Origin: Lucifuga dentata
Taxonomy: Eukaryota; Chordata; Actinopteri; Ophidiiformes; Bythitidae
NCBI GenBank assembly: GCA_014773175.1
Contig: VXCM01000470.1
Coordinates: forward strand, 248,001-312,000
Direction of reading: 5' to 3'
Length of the DNA: 64,000 nucleotides
The notes beneath the pieces are model-generated. The model did no database searches. It had not been told where the DNA came from and saw nothing but the letters and a program-made list of their open reading frames with translations. The translations under genes and the position numbers were made by a program. This document shows, piece by piece, positions 34,051-45,148 of this stretch; the stretch's first letter is position 1; every line of letters starts with the position of its first letter.

Positions 34051-34346
34051 CATGCAGGCATTTAATCAGTGCACATACCTCACTCCTTTTCTCACTAATC
34101 CTGAAAGCATATTGTGTATAAATGTACTGACATACTGGATGATGTATTTGTTTGTTCTAACAGTTGTGGTTGTTAACAGATGTCTGACTCATTATTTACT
34201 GTTACATATTTGCATTTAATCATCTTGTCTTGCTTTTTCCATCACTGTGCTATTTTCTTCCTTCCATCCGTTTTCTACGATTTGAAAAGCAAAATAAGTA
34301 AAATATGAGCACAATCAGAGTTAGGCTTGTTATTGTATTATGAAGA

Positions 34347-34679
34347 AGTGGTTCTCAAACTGTGGTATGTGTTTCATTGGTCGCACTTGAGAGAATCATT
34401 ATAATTGCAATTCTGTGGAAATCCTCCTTTAATCCTCCATGTTTGTTTTTCTTTTCTGAAAATAGCTTGTCCCATCTGCACATTATGTGCTTCTGTTCTC
34501 CGTGGGTGTGAATAGTTTTTGGAGCTCTTGCTGTTAACCTTTCAATTTCAGTAGAACACACGTGCACGTCAGGGTTTTTCGTGATTTCTCTTAGAGTTAC
34601 TGTCTTGTTGGTGAGGTGTTACCTCCATGTTTTAGTTTGCTCAGAGGTGGTACTTGGTTCAAACGGTTTGAGAGACACT
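34347..34679. mobile_element. Small hAT-like element (MITE)
   Basis: The left end AGTGGTTCTCAAAC and right end GTTTGAGAGACACT form an inverted repeat with two mismatches, about 333 bp apart. There is no open frame of note inside. It belongs with the copies at 44607-44972 and 54441. Confidence 0.5.
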
Positions 34680-37279
34680 GTCACAAAAGGCGATGCTGGC
34701 TGTCGTTATAAACTCCAGGAATTTCTCACACTATGATTGTGAAGGTGAACCTATTGTATTAAGAAATAAAAGTGAAAGGTTAAATTTATAAGCAATAAGA
34801 CACATCCATCCTCAGGTAAATACACTGGGTGGCTGGGTGGGGGGGTGTTTACTGCTTCATTCTGACTTATTGCTGCGTAACTCATGTTTGCAAGCAGGTC
34901 TTCTCTACTGTTTACTTTCACCAGGTTTTACCCATGTCCGTTGATTGGTTTAATAGTTTGTTCACTGGAATACTCAAAAAAAAAAAAAAAAAANAAAAAA
35001 AAAAAAAAAAAGAAAGAAAGAAAAAGAAAAAAAAATCTACAATCAATTTTGATTAAACTTGGTGGAGATATATTTTTTTTCTCAATATTCTAAGGTGATT
35101 CAGCAAGCTCAATGAAAAAAAAAATCTGGCATATTTATCCGATGATAGAGTATCAATAGGTGGAGTTGGTTCCGGATCCGAATAAGAGCCACATCTGGTG
35201 GGTTAAAACATTTGCTTGAACATGAATCATGCAACAACCACTAATGTGTAGCTGAGATGAAGCTGATTCAGTATCGTGCAAATGGTTTTGTGTATCTGAT
35301 AGATGTAGAAAAGTATTATGTTTATTTTGGTAATTTCTTTCTCTTTAGGCCAGTTGCTTGTTGGAACAAATTTTGTCTTGGCTTGTGTTGCTGGTGGTTT
35401 AATCATAAGAATAAAACACACCGTACCTCACATTTGACACCCACTGTTGTTTCCTGTTTTTTGTGGTCTCATTTGTTGATGATGGTATCTGAATCTTAGA
35501 AAATTTAACAAAATCCAAAGTGCTATTATCTCCTATAATTACAATTTTTAGCCACAATAAAAGTTCATTGGTCACCAATGTGAAATGTGTGAAAAGCTCC
35601 TAAATATTAAATATGCATGCACCCTACTGAGCAAAAAGGGAAGGAAACAAACACAAAGGAACCAGTCAGCTAAGCATATTGTGCCTCAGCTCTCCTCCTT
35701 ACTCCCCACAAACAAGCCCTGAAATGCTCAGCTAAAAATAATGCTTTTCATAATGTTAACCAGTTCAAGACTGCACACTGAGACAAAGACACAGGAAAGA
35801 GAAACCCCTCTGATTCTGGTAGATAGTATCTGACAGGTGATGATGTTGAGACCAAGCGCTGCTATTTTTGATGAGTTTTAGGATGGGTATGAGACTGAAT
35901 AGAATTGAAAACATTCCAGGGATTCTGTTATTGCTCCCGTCTTGCCAAAAGTTATTAGATGAGTAATTTCTTTCTAACTTCCCTTGAGTGAACTTGGCTT
36001 ATCTATTGGTATAAAAGCACAGTTTGATAGGTGTCAAAATAATGCCAGTAAATAACAACAGAAAAAATAAAAAAATCTAAAAATAAATGACCCAGGAATA
36101 GAAGCAGATAAAGTCTATGAAGTCTGTTTTCTCACATGTGCCTCAGTTATATTTGCTCCCAGAGTTTAAAGTGAATGGTTTGTGTGATTCTGTCAGAACA
36201 GGCAGTGCTGATTTTGTTTGACAGATGATGTAAGACAGCAGGATCGTGGTAGGAATAAACTCCATCATATCCTTTTATGCTTTTTTCCCTGCAGCACCTC
36301 CATAAAGCGTACTGACCCACCACCTGCATGCTGTTTGACAGTGTATGAAGTAGTGGCACAAACAGTTTCACACCCACATGCAGCATATATGCACACAATG
36401 TGTCCACAATGCTTACATATGCAGGAATCTAAAAATAGAGTAAGGTCAGGCATTATAAATAGACCAGAGAAAATAAGAGCAGGACTGGTTTGCCTGAGTC
36501 TAAATGCTCTGACAGTCTATCTTTTTGCATTTGGCTGTTTGTGGTGGATGCAGGCGGGTAGACAGGCGGAGGGAGCAGTACTGGAGATGAAAAGAAGCCA
36601 CGCAGTGAGTCGTATTGCAGTTCTGCTTCTCTCCAGCTGGCTCTCCCGCTAATTAGAATGGAGGAGAGCACACACGGAGGAGGAGAGCAAGCATGAAGCC
36701 CACATCATTTTCAGCTGTACGTGCTGCTGTGGTCAGAAACACAGCTCTCTGCTCTGCTATGTTGCCCTTCAAAAATCAGCTGTCTGGATAATCAGATGTG
36801 ACATGTTCAGTAATGGATTCCAATTCACCTCACAGACCACTTTGGACTTTTTCTGTCTGAGACCAGAGCTTTTGTACTGAGCTTTGTTCCTTCCAGCTGT
36901 TTTTCTGACCTGGTGTAATACACCATACTGTTAACACATCAAGGATAAAAAGGTCAAATGTTCAGAAATAATTAGACGCTCAGGTTCACCACAGCCACAA
37001 ACTGTTTCAATTAAGGATTCTTTTGCTCTTTTCTCACTTGGAAACATCAACCTATATTTCGCCTCCAGCACATATCAATAATTGCATGTGCAAATTAAGG
37101 CAAGTTTATTTATACTGTATATTGCAATTCATACACAAAGGCATTTCTAATGCTTTACGTAACACAAGGATCTATATTGAATAAGAAGCATAGCTTCAGG
37201 CAATTAAAATGATTAAAGTAATTTTAAGATCAACTAAAAGATGAAAACAGAGAAATAAATAGAGCAGATTGAGACAAGA

Positions 37280-38157
37280 GGTGGATCGTGCTCAGATTCA
37301 GTCAGAGATGATCAGAACATAAAAATTCTTAACCTGTTTTAAAGGAAGTTTTATTTATTGAGATGGATTTAGATTGATCTGTGGCAGGAATGAGAAATTT
37401 GCTGACTTGAGACTTGACATCATCTAATAAGACTTGCAAGTTGATTGACTTTCAAACCGGTGACTTGTGACTTCACTTGGACGTGAGCCTTTTGACTTGG
37501 AAAGACTTGATACCCTGTCTAAGCCAAAGATTTACAATAATACAGTTTAGAAGTGTGTAGTAAATCAACTCTTTATTTTCAGCAAAACAGTTCTTCATTT
37601 CACAGATTCAATCAGTCAGACAGCCAATCAAGTTGCATACAAAACCAACAGAGTCAAAACAACAGCTGATTGGCAAAGACACCTTGGAATCAGCTTTAAT
37701 ACTAAAGATAAGATAAGATAAAACTATGTGGTTTGCACAACACACTGTAAAAGTTTGTAATATGAGGAACCCATAGATAGAAGAGATCCTTAGCATGAAA
37801 GTAGCCTTCATCTCATTCATACACACTGAAATATTACATTTATTTAGTGATATTTATGTATGATATTTAGTGTTATTTATATTTATATATTTATATATTT
37901 AGTGATATTTCACTGAATTATAAAATTTGTCTGGAAAGTGGTACAAATTAAAAAAGAATCCATGATTTGCAAATTGATTCTATACAAAATTTTTATTCTG
38001 GTATTAAATTTAGTATATAGAACACATAACTCAACATTGTGGACTTGTGACTTCACTTGAATTTGTGAGTCTTGACTGGGGACTTGCCTGTCTTGACTTG
38101 CTATATAACTTGAGGATTACTTGTGACTTGCAAAACAATGACTTGGTCCCACATCTG
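37280..38157. repeat. 'GACTTG'-rich teleost dispersed repeat
   Basis: Dense GACTTG/GACTTGTGACTT words occur at 37386-37510 and again at 38040-38150, ending ACTTGGTCCCACATCTG. That end, inverted, starts CAGATGTGGGACCAAGT, a familiar terminus of a teleost DNA repeat. The left boundary is a guess. Confidence 0.4.
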
Positions 38158-38235
38158 ATATCTTGAATCTTGTATCTTGAAGGTCTATTTACTGATTTGT
38201 TCTCTCTCTTCCTAACCTTCTGATTTTCCTCACAG

Positions 38236-41200
38236 GAACCTCGGGAAGTCAGGCCTCCGTGTCTCCTGCCTTGGTTTAGGTGAGTTAGTTTGAAGAGGAG
38301 AAACTATTCATCTCTCTTTTAAAATCCCAGATAAACCCACTGTCTCTTTCTATTCTTGTTCAGGTACCTGGGTGACATTTGGATCACAGATCTCTGATGA
38401 GGTGAGCGCTCTGACATATTTCTACTTGTATGAGAAATCATTTCTGGAGATTACCATTATTCTTATCGCTTTCGTGGAAAACGGAACACTCGCTGCTGCA
38501 AATTTCAGGATTTTCAATTATAGCGATTTTTCATATCTGCTATCTAGAAACCATGGAAACTTGGTGAAATATTGTTGTATTGTATTATCCTCCCTGCATT
38601 GTACCCTTCACAGTCGACCTCTGAGTAATTGGAATTTATCCATTGTAGTCTTTTCACAGTCTTAATCTCTGTGTTCCTGCAGATGGCCGAGAACCTGATG
38701 ACCATAGCGTATGAGAACGGGGTAAACCTGTTTGACACGGCAGAGGTGTATGCCTCTGGCAGGTCAGGCTTCACTTTCTCCTCAAATTAAATCTTTTACT
38801 TTTGTTTTCCCTACTTTAAAACACTTTTTCACCTTCTACAGTGTTTTCTCTTCATGCCAGTACCTTTTGATTTGCTTCATAACTTTTAAACTTCCCTCCT
38901 GAGTCAACTCATTAAGCTTCTTTGCATATCAGAAGAGTTCAAGTTTAAATCACATATAAAATGTTTGTACATAGATTTCCTGTATAAGTTAATATTGCAG
39001 TGCTGTGATGTGCAGCATCAACTCATCACAGTCTGTTACGTATTTCTCCACAGAGCGGAAATCACTCTAGGGAACATTATCAAGAAGAAAGGATGGAGGT
39101 GATATTACTTATTTTTCCAACCTGACTCACATGCATGTGAAAAGCTGTCTAATTGTTAAATCATGAATAGTTTCCCAGAAGCTGAACTGTAATAATCTTC
39201 TTTTTTTTTTTTTNTTTTTTTTTTTTTTTGCTCAAAGGCACTGAATTGCCACGCGTTTTCATTAGGAACAGGCACACTATTAAATTATCTCAAGGGAAAT
39301 ATATATATATATTTAGACAGATATGGAGTGTAGTTTCAGAATGACCATAAAAGGATTAAAATGTGCTCAAGCGAATAAAACTTCCCAGATGACAAAACTT
39401 TGTGGTTGACTTGCCCAAATCCCAAATATTCATTGTTATGGGAATTTCTCAACATATTTTAATGTGGTGAAAAACACATATATGAAAGTCAAAAAAAAAA
39501 AAAAAAACCTTGGTTTGGTGTACACTTCTTCCTGTTCTGCCATCTTTTGTGTGTTTAAACCACAACATATGTACAAGGTTGAAAATATGACAAAATTTTT
39601 AAGTCAGTTTTTTCCTTTAGAAAAGTCAAAGTTAAAGTCATCCATGTGTCAGAAAGGCCGCATTTTATTTAGAAAAAAGAAAAAAAGCATTATCCTGCAT
39701 GTATAAAGTGCTTCTAATCCTTCTGCTCTCATTTCCCTGACAGGCGTTCAAGTTTTGTCATCACTACAAAGATCTACTGGGGAGGCCAGTAAGTGCACTA
39801 TGAAAGAAAATGAGCTCACTTTTTTCCATTCAGAATCAGAATAATTTGATTGGGAGGTTACTAATCTGCACTTTACCACCCCACAGAGCAGAGACAGAGA
39901 GAGGCCTCTCCAGAAAGCACATCATTGAAGGTATGATAATAATCTTTTACAGCAAAGTAATTGGCATCACTTTGAAAAAAAAAATCATAACCAAATAAAA
40001 TTTAGGTCCTGAAACTAAGATTCTAGCAGGAAGTACATGGAACACACTGAATCACTCTAAAGTCCATAGTGTGCCATTTATCCACAAATATTGGAAGTAA
40101 ATGGCCCCCGTTCTTTTTAAATAAAACTAAAGCTCTATGTAAAAAAAAAAAAGGCTGAAAACNTAAATGGCCCCCGTTCTTTTTAAATAAAACTAAAGCT
40201 CTATGTAAAAAAAAAAAAGGCTGAAAACAAAGTTTAAAAAAAATGAGAACGTTGATATGAAAGGAAGATGATAATAATCCAAGATCAGTTCAAAATCATG
40301 AATTGTTGGTTACCTCTGCCAAGTATGTTTTCACCTATGTGTTGGTTGGTTGATTTGTTGGTTGGTCTGTATGTTTCTTTTTTTTTTTTTTTTTTTTTTT
40401 NTTTTTTTTTTTTTTTTTTTCTTTAGCAGGATTACCCAAAAATTTCAGAATTGATTTTGACAAAACTTGGTGGAAGGCTAGGGTATGGCCGAGGGAAGAA
40501 ACCATAAAACTTTTGGCATCGATCCACATCCACATCCAAATTCACAAAAAAAAAAAAAAACCTGGATCTNTTTTTTTTGAAAAGTTATATACCAGTCTCA
40601 ATGAAAAAAAAAATCAGGCATATTTATCCCATGAAGTCCAAAGCTTTATTTACTCGGAAATTTCTAACTTTATTGTACAAACTTTCCTACAGTATGAATC
40701 ATTTGAAGCCCAATAAATCTTGGAAAACAACATTGTTAATTTGGAGGCTTTGACAGGGAAGTCCTTGATCATTTGGAAGAACCAGTGACAATCACTCAGA
40801 ATACAAAGCTAAGCCACTTGTATCTCCATGAAACTTGTCACAGTAAATATGTTTTGGTTATTTACTGCAAAACAAAAAAAAAAAAAANAAAAAAAAAAAA
40901 AAAGAAAAAAAATTGCTCTGAAGTAATTGTTTTTTTTTCCATCAAATTAATGGGTTTCATAACAGCTACAGAAAATTCCTGAAAAGACTGTCTCCCATTG
41001 AATATATCTCTTCATTTCTTTACGTTTCTGATTTTATATTTGTGATTAAATCACTGGTGGAAGAAATGATTAGTTATGATGACGGGTATAGAGGACAGTC
41101 TTGATGCAGTTAATTGGAGTTTCTTGAGTGTCTGTGACAAAGGAGGACAAAAGAAGAGGTCAGAACTGAGGACACACTAAGAGAAAAAACTCCAAATTAC

Positions 41201-41984
41201 ATTTTCTCTCTGAGTGTTTCCAGCCACTGACTCAGATCTAAAAAGTCTAAAAGGAGGCAATCAGCCTTGTATACAGTTCTACTGAGTATTTTTATTCTCC
41301 TTTTCTAAGTAGTATCGCCTTGGGGTGACCATTTGCTGAGGAACTGACCATCATTGTCAGGAGGCTTTTGATGTGAGGCCATTGTGTAATGGAGGACCTG
41401 AGTGCAGAATCCAGGGACAAGGCGGTTATATTTGGACATCATATTTTATTTCATTCATGACTTTCTGCTCTGAAGCTACATGTTATAATGTTGAAGACTG
41501 AAAAGAGAGCACAGGCTGTGATGCTGCTGATTGGCTCAGATTCTTTGCAAAGATAATAGGTCCTATTTAAACATATAGTTAATATAAAGTGGTTAGCTAT
41601 CAGACAGGAAAATTAAGTATAAGCTATTGCCTTCTTATGGAAAAAATACTGACTTAGAGTTTTCCATGACTAGAAAAAAAATGTGAACATTTTACTTCAA
41701 TACAGTTGGAGTTGTTTTTCTTCCAGCTATTAAAGGAAATGCATTTCTTTATTAGCATAGCTATTCAACTGTGGTTGTTACCCACTTGATTCCAGAACAT
41801 TTGTGAAATAGAAAACGTTGTTCAAAATTTACAAAAACAGTATTCTCCAGAACAGTTTCCCTTCCAGCAACATATTGTTTATTATCAATGACAAGCATAA
41901 GATCAAGATGTTGCTCTAGTGCGAGCTACTTTTCTCATGCATTCCTATTAACTGACTTGAAACTTACTGTAAAAGGAAATGAAT

Positions 41985-42027
<43 letters not shown>

Positions 42028-44347
42028 CTTACAATCAATATTTGTTGATGACAGGTTTGAGAGGATCACTGTCAAGACTTCAGCTAGATTACGTGGACAT
42101 TGTTTTTGCCAACAGAAATGATGTCAACAGTCCTATGGAAGGTCAGTTTGTTTTATTAATGTAATACTGCAGCGATGACGCAATCAATACTCATATACTC
42201 TGTAAGTGTGAATGTGCACTTGTGTTTTATGTCAGAATCAAAGGCAAGTGCCCACAAGGATTCCAATTATTGAATGTAATGTTCATTGTTTGATGTGCAG
42301 AGATTGTGCGGGCCATGACGTTTGTAATAAACCAGGGTATGGCCATGTACTGGGGGACGTCACGCTGGAGTGCCATGGAAATCATGGTGAGCGCTGATCT
42401 GTCATTCACAGAGCCTCAGTTACAGCAAACTTTATGATGTATCACTAACCATGACGTTGTGTTTCTCTCTGTCACCAGGAGGCGTATTCAGTAGCACGCC
42501 AGTTCAACCTGATACCACCTGTGTGTGAACAGGCAGAGTATCACTACTTCCAAAGGGATAAAGTCGAGGTGCAGCTTCCGGAGCTTTACCACAAGATCGG
42601 TCAGATATTTGGCTGTTTTATTTAGAAATGCTTTTTTAAATTCAACTTTAATGTAATAAAGTTCAATGTTCAATATCCATTGTCTTTTATAAATGAATTG
42701 GCTGGATTGAAAGATAACCTCAGAAGCCAGAACAGAACATGGTACATTTACTTTACTACTTTGGAGATACTTTTTTTGAGAATGTACATTTTGTGCTACT
42801 TTCTGCTTCTATTCCACATTTTCTCTATAACACTGCACTTTTTAACTTTACTTTTAGCCCTACTCCACAAATTTGTCTGATAGTCTGATAGTTATTTTGC
42901 AGATTAAGACTTTAACTTCATCATGAGATAAACTCATTAAATTGCTGTGATTGGGTTTTGTAGATATTATCTCACAAGTTTTAGAGAAGAAGTTAATGAT
43001 TTTACTCTAGTTTACAGGACCAAGTCATCCTTAAACTGACCTGAAAACAAAGAAGTCCCTAAAAGTGTACCTTGTGATCCTTGAAGTGATCCTTGAAAAT
43101 ACCTTGAAGATCTTGAATCTCCATTTTGGGGATTTTTAATTCTCTCAGCTCAGAATTTTCATTATTTCCATAAATTCTCCAAAATTGGAATACCTGTACA
43201 AGGTTGTTCACAACGTAGGATACATCTATTTACAATGAGTTTTTTGATACTTGACTCTATTTTACTGCTAGTGCTTTTTTACTTTTATTTAAGTAGTATT
43301 TTGAATTGCTTTTATTTGTGTGAGTATTTGTTCACTGTGCTGTTCAGAAGAAAACAAGTGCCAAGATGATTCTTCCATCACTGGTAGCCTATAAATAGAT
43401 CTGTCAATCTAATACCATTTGGAAAGATGTCTTTCTGCACACTTCTGTTGCATGAATTTAAAATAACCTTTCATCTTCCTGCACCTCTGACTCTCTCAGG
43501 TGTTGGAGCGATGACCTGGTCTCCACTTGCCTGTGGACTGATCACAGGGAAGTACAGTGACGGCGTGCCAGAGTGCTCCAGAGCAGCGATAAAGGTCAGT
43601 TGGATCGATCTTTAAATATTGTGAAGAACACAAGAACTATGCTGCATTATCAATGCTTGTCTCCATCTTACTCCTTGTGAAGGGATACCAGTGGCTGAAG
43701 GAGCGAGTGAGCAGCGAGGAAGGCCGCAGGCAGCTCGCTAAGATCAAAGAGCTCCATCTACTGGCAGACAGATTGGGCTGCACTGCTGCACAATTAGCTA
43801 TAGGTAAAACCCAGCAGCATTGCGCCCACTGTGTGCACTTGGCTGTTATGTGAATGCAGTTATACAGTGTTATAGATTTGCATAATTTTAACAGACAAAT
43901 GCATATTCTAATGCTAAATATGTTAAATATCGATTCAAAATGTTTATTAACTCATTGTGAACATGCAGGTGAAAAATGTTTTGATTGACAGTGTACAAGC
44001 AACAGAGCTGAGCATGATTTCATATCCTCCATATCCTTCCAATTTAATTTAATTTGTTAATTGTTAATTTCATTTGTTAATATTTCCTATTGCCAGCCAT
44101 TTAAGTCTGTTTAAGCTTTACTGGTCAAATCAAACTTTTTTTTTTTTTTTTTTTTTTTTTTGGGGGGGGTACAAGCTTCACAGCTTCCTGTATTGTGAAG
44201 TGTGCAGGATGACATTTGATTCTGAAATAGAAAGTATATTTCTAATTTTAGTGCATTTTTTTTAGTAACATTTGCAAATAATTTTAAAAATGATGAGTGG
44301 AAGCTTTTTTTCTATATCATATCTATCCTGAGATATGATTTTATGAG

Positions 44348-44395
<48 letters not shown>

Positions 44396-45148
44396 GCCTG
44401 GTGTCTGCGCAGTGAGGGAGTCAGCTCAGTACTTCTGGGTGTTTCTACCACTGACCAATTAGTGGAGAACCTGGGTGCCCTCCGGGTAGCATTTTTTTTT
44501 TTACTCCCACATTTTACTTTACTTGCTGAGCTGCATTAAGTTAGTNCCGGGTAGCATTTTTTTTTTTACTCCCACATTTTACTTTACTTGCTGAGCTGCA
44601 TTAAGTTAGTGGTTCTCAAACTATTTGAATCAAGTGCCACCTCTGGGCAAACGAAAACATCCAAGTACCACCTCAATAACAAGCTGCCAACTGTAAGAAA
44701 AAAAATCACAGAATAAAGTGAAGTTACTAACCTCCAGGGTGAGTACACAAAGGCAACCAAAGTCAACCAAACAAGAAATCTTGATCAAAAGAGAATGAAA
44801 ACTACACTGAAAAAAATAATTAATGAAATCCAATATATTTGTCAATAATTTGTCATAATAGTAGAATTTCCATAGATTTTGATTGTTTTTCTGCAGCAGT
44901 TTCTTCTGGCGTACCACCAGTTCAAGTAGGTACTTGTATGGTACAAGTCGTACAACAGTTTGAGAACCTCTACTTTAATACAAAAGCTGAAATCTTGACA
45001 TAGTGACAAAGAAGAACATCGCATTTCAAATTCATGGCTGACATTTTTCTCTTTGCAGATTTTATCCCAAATGACGCCTCAAACCATTACTGAGATTGAT
45101 ACCCTGCTGGGAAATAAGCCACACTCAAAGAAAGAGTCGCGTGCTTGA
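38236..45148 (+). CDS. kcnab3: kcnab3 shared core: voltage-gated K+ channel beta subunit, aldo-keto reductase fold
   Basis: Cytoplasmic partner of Kv1-type channel tetramers. Exons: 38236-38279, 38364-38401, 38683-38762, 39054-39098, 39744-39788, 39887-39930, 42055-42141, 42301-42386, 42479-42599, 43500-43594, 43683-43803, 44397-44485, 45059-45148 (stop). All borders are AG/GT and the frame closes with either first exon. The protein starts [17 protein letters not shown], the family hallmark. The tetrad Asp and Tyr (NLFDTAEVY), Lys ([10 protein letters not shown]) and Asn (FANRND) is intact, so NADPH binding and reductase chemistry are probably kept. [26 protein letters not shown] and the ending GNKPHSKK mark beta3 rather than beta1 or beta2. 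C-terminal ESRA extends a little past the human end. Several introns contain microsatellites or assembly seams. Confidence 0.96.
40098..40228. other. Assembly-seam duplication in kcnab3 intron
   Basis: 40098-40162 and 40164-40228 are the same 65 bases, split by N at 40163. Artefact of unmerged contig ends. Confidence 0.9.
40310..40645. repeat. Dispersed fish repeat, 'ACCTCTGCCAAG' orientation
   Basis: Begins ACCTCTGCCAAGTATGTTTTCACC, then a TTGGTTGG run and 'AAAACTTGGTGGAAGG'. This is the reverse complement of the copies at 32460 and 59455. The segment TCAATGAAAAAAAAAATC..GGCATATTTATCC near 40598 also occurs near 35110. Confidence 0.5.
41985..42027 (+). repeat. (GAT)n microsatellite near a kcnab3 acceptor
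   Basis: About 14 units of ATG/GAT ending 28 bases before the exon at 42055, where the branch point should be. Confidence 0.95.
44351..44392 (+). repeat. (CT)n microsatellite forming a polypyrimidine tract
   Basis: Twenty-one CT units run straight into GCAG, the acceptor of the kcnab3 exon at 44397. The repeat itself is the polypyrimidine tract. Confidence 0.95.
44482..44610. other. Assembly-seam duplication after a kcnab3 exon
   Basis: 44482-44545 recurs as 44547-44610 across N 44546 (64 bases). The first copy starts four bases inside the exon and includes the GTAGCA donor; the first copy is enough for a correct splice. Confidence 0.9.
44607..44972. mobile_element. Small hAT-like element (MITE) in the last kcnab3 intron
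   Basis: TAGTGGTTCTCAAACT at the left and AGTTTGAGAACCTCTA at the right form a 16 bp inverted repeat with one mismatch. Flanking octamers CATTAAGT and CTTTAATA agree at only 5 of 8 positions, so the target duplication is weak. Interior about 330 bp, non-coding. Confidence 0.55.

Larger units (their letters stand above)
25678..38235 (+). other. Large kcnab3 intron (about 12.5 kb)
   Basis: No coding exon recognised on either strand. It contains long CA/GT/GA microsatellites (31790-31869, 32092-32145, 33655-33727, 33973-34047), hAT-like and other repeat fragments, and seams at N 25756, 33851 and 34994. Its 3' end is taken up by a 'GACTTG'-rich repeat ending 79 bases before the next exon. Intronic enhancers cannot be told from sequence alone. 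Confidence 0.7.
39931..42054 (+). other. kcnab3 intron, repeat- and seam-rich
   Basis: Holds seams at 40163, 40401, 40570 and 40888 (three in homopolymers), a reverse-oriented 'ACCTCTGCCAAG' repeat from 40310, and a (GAT)n run that ends 28 bases before the next exon. No coding signal. Confidence 0.7.

Noticed and set aside
31786..34219. Frames of Cys/Val, Ser/Leu or Thr/His repeats
   Set aside because: Translations of CA, GA and GT microsatellites.
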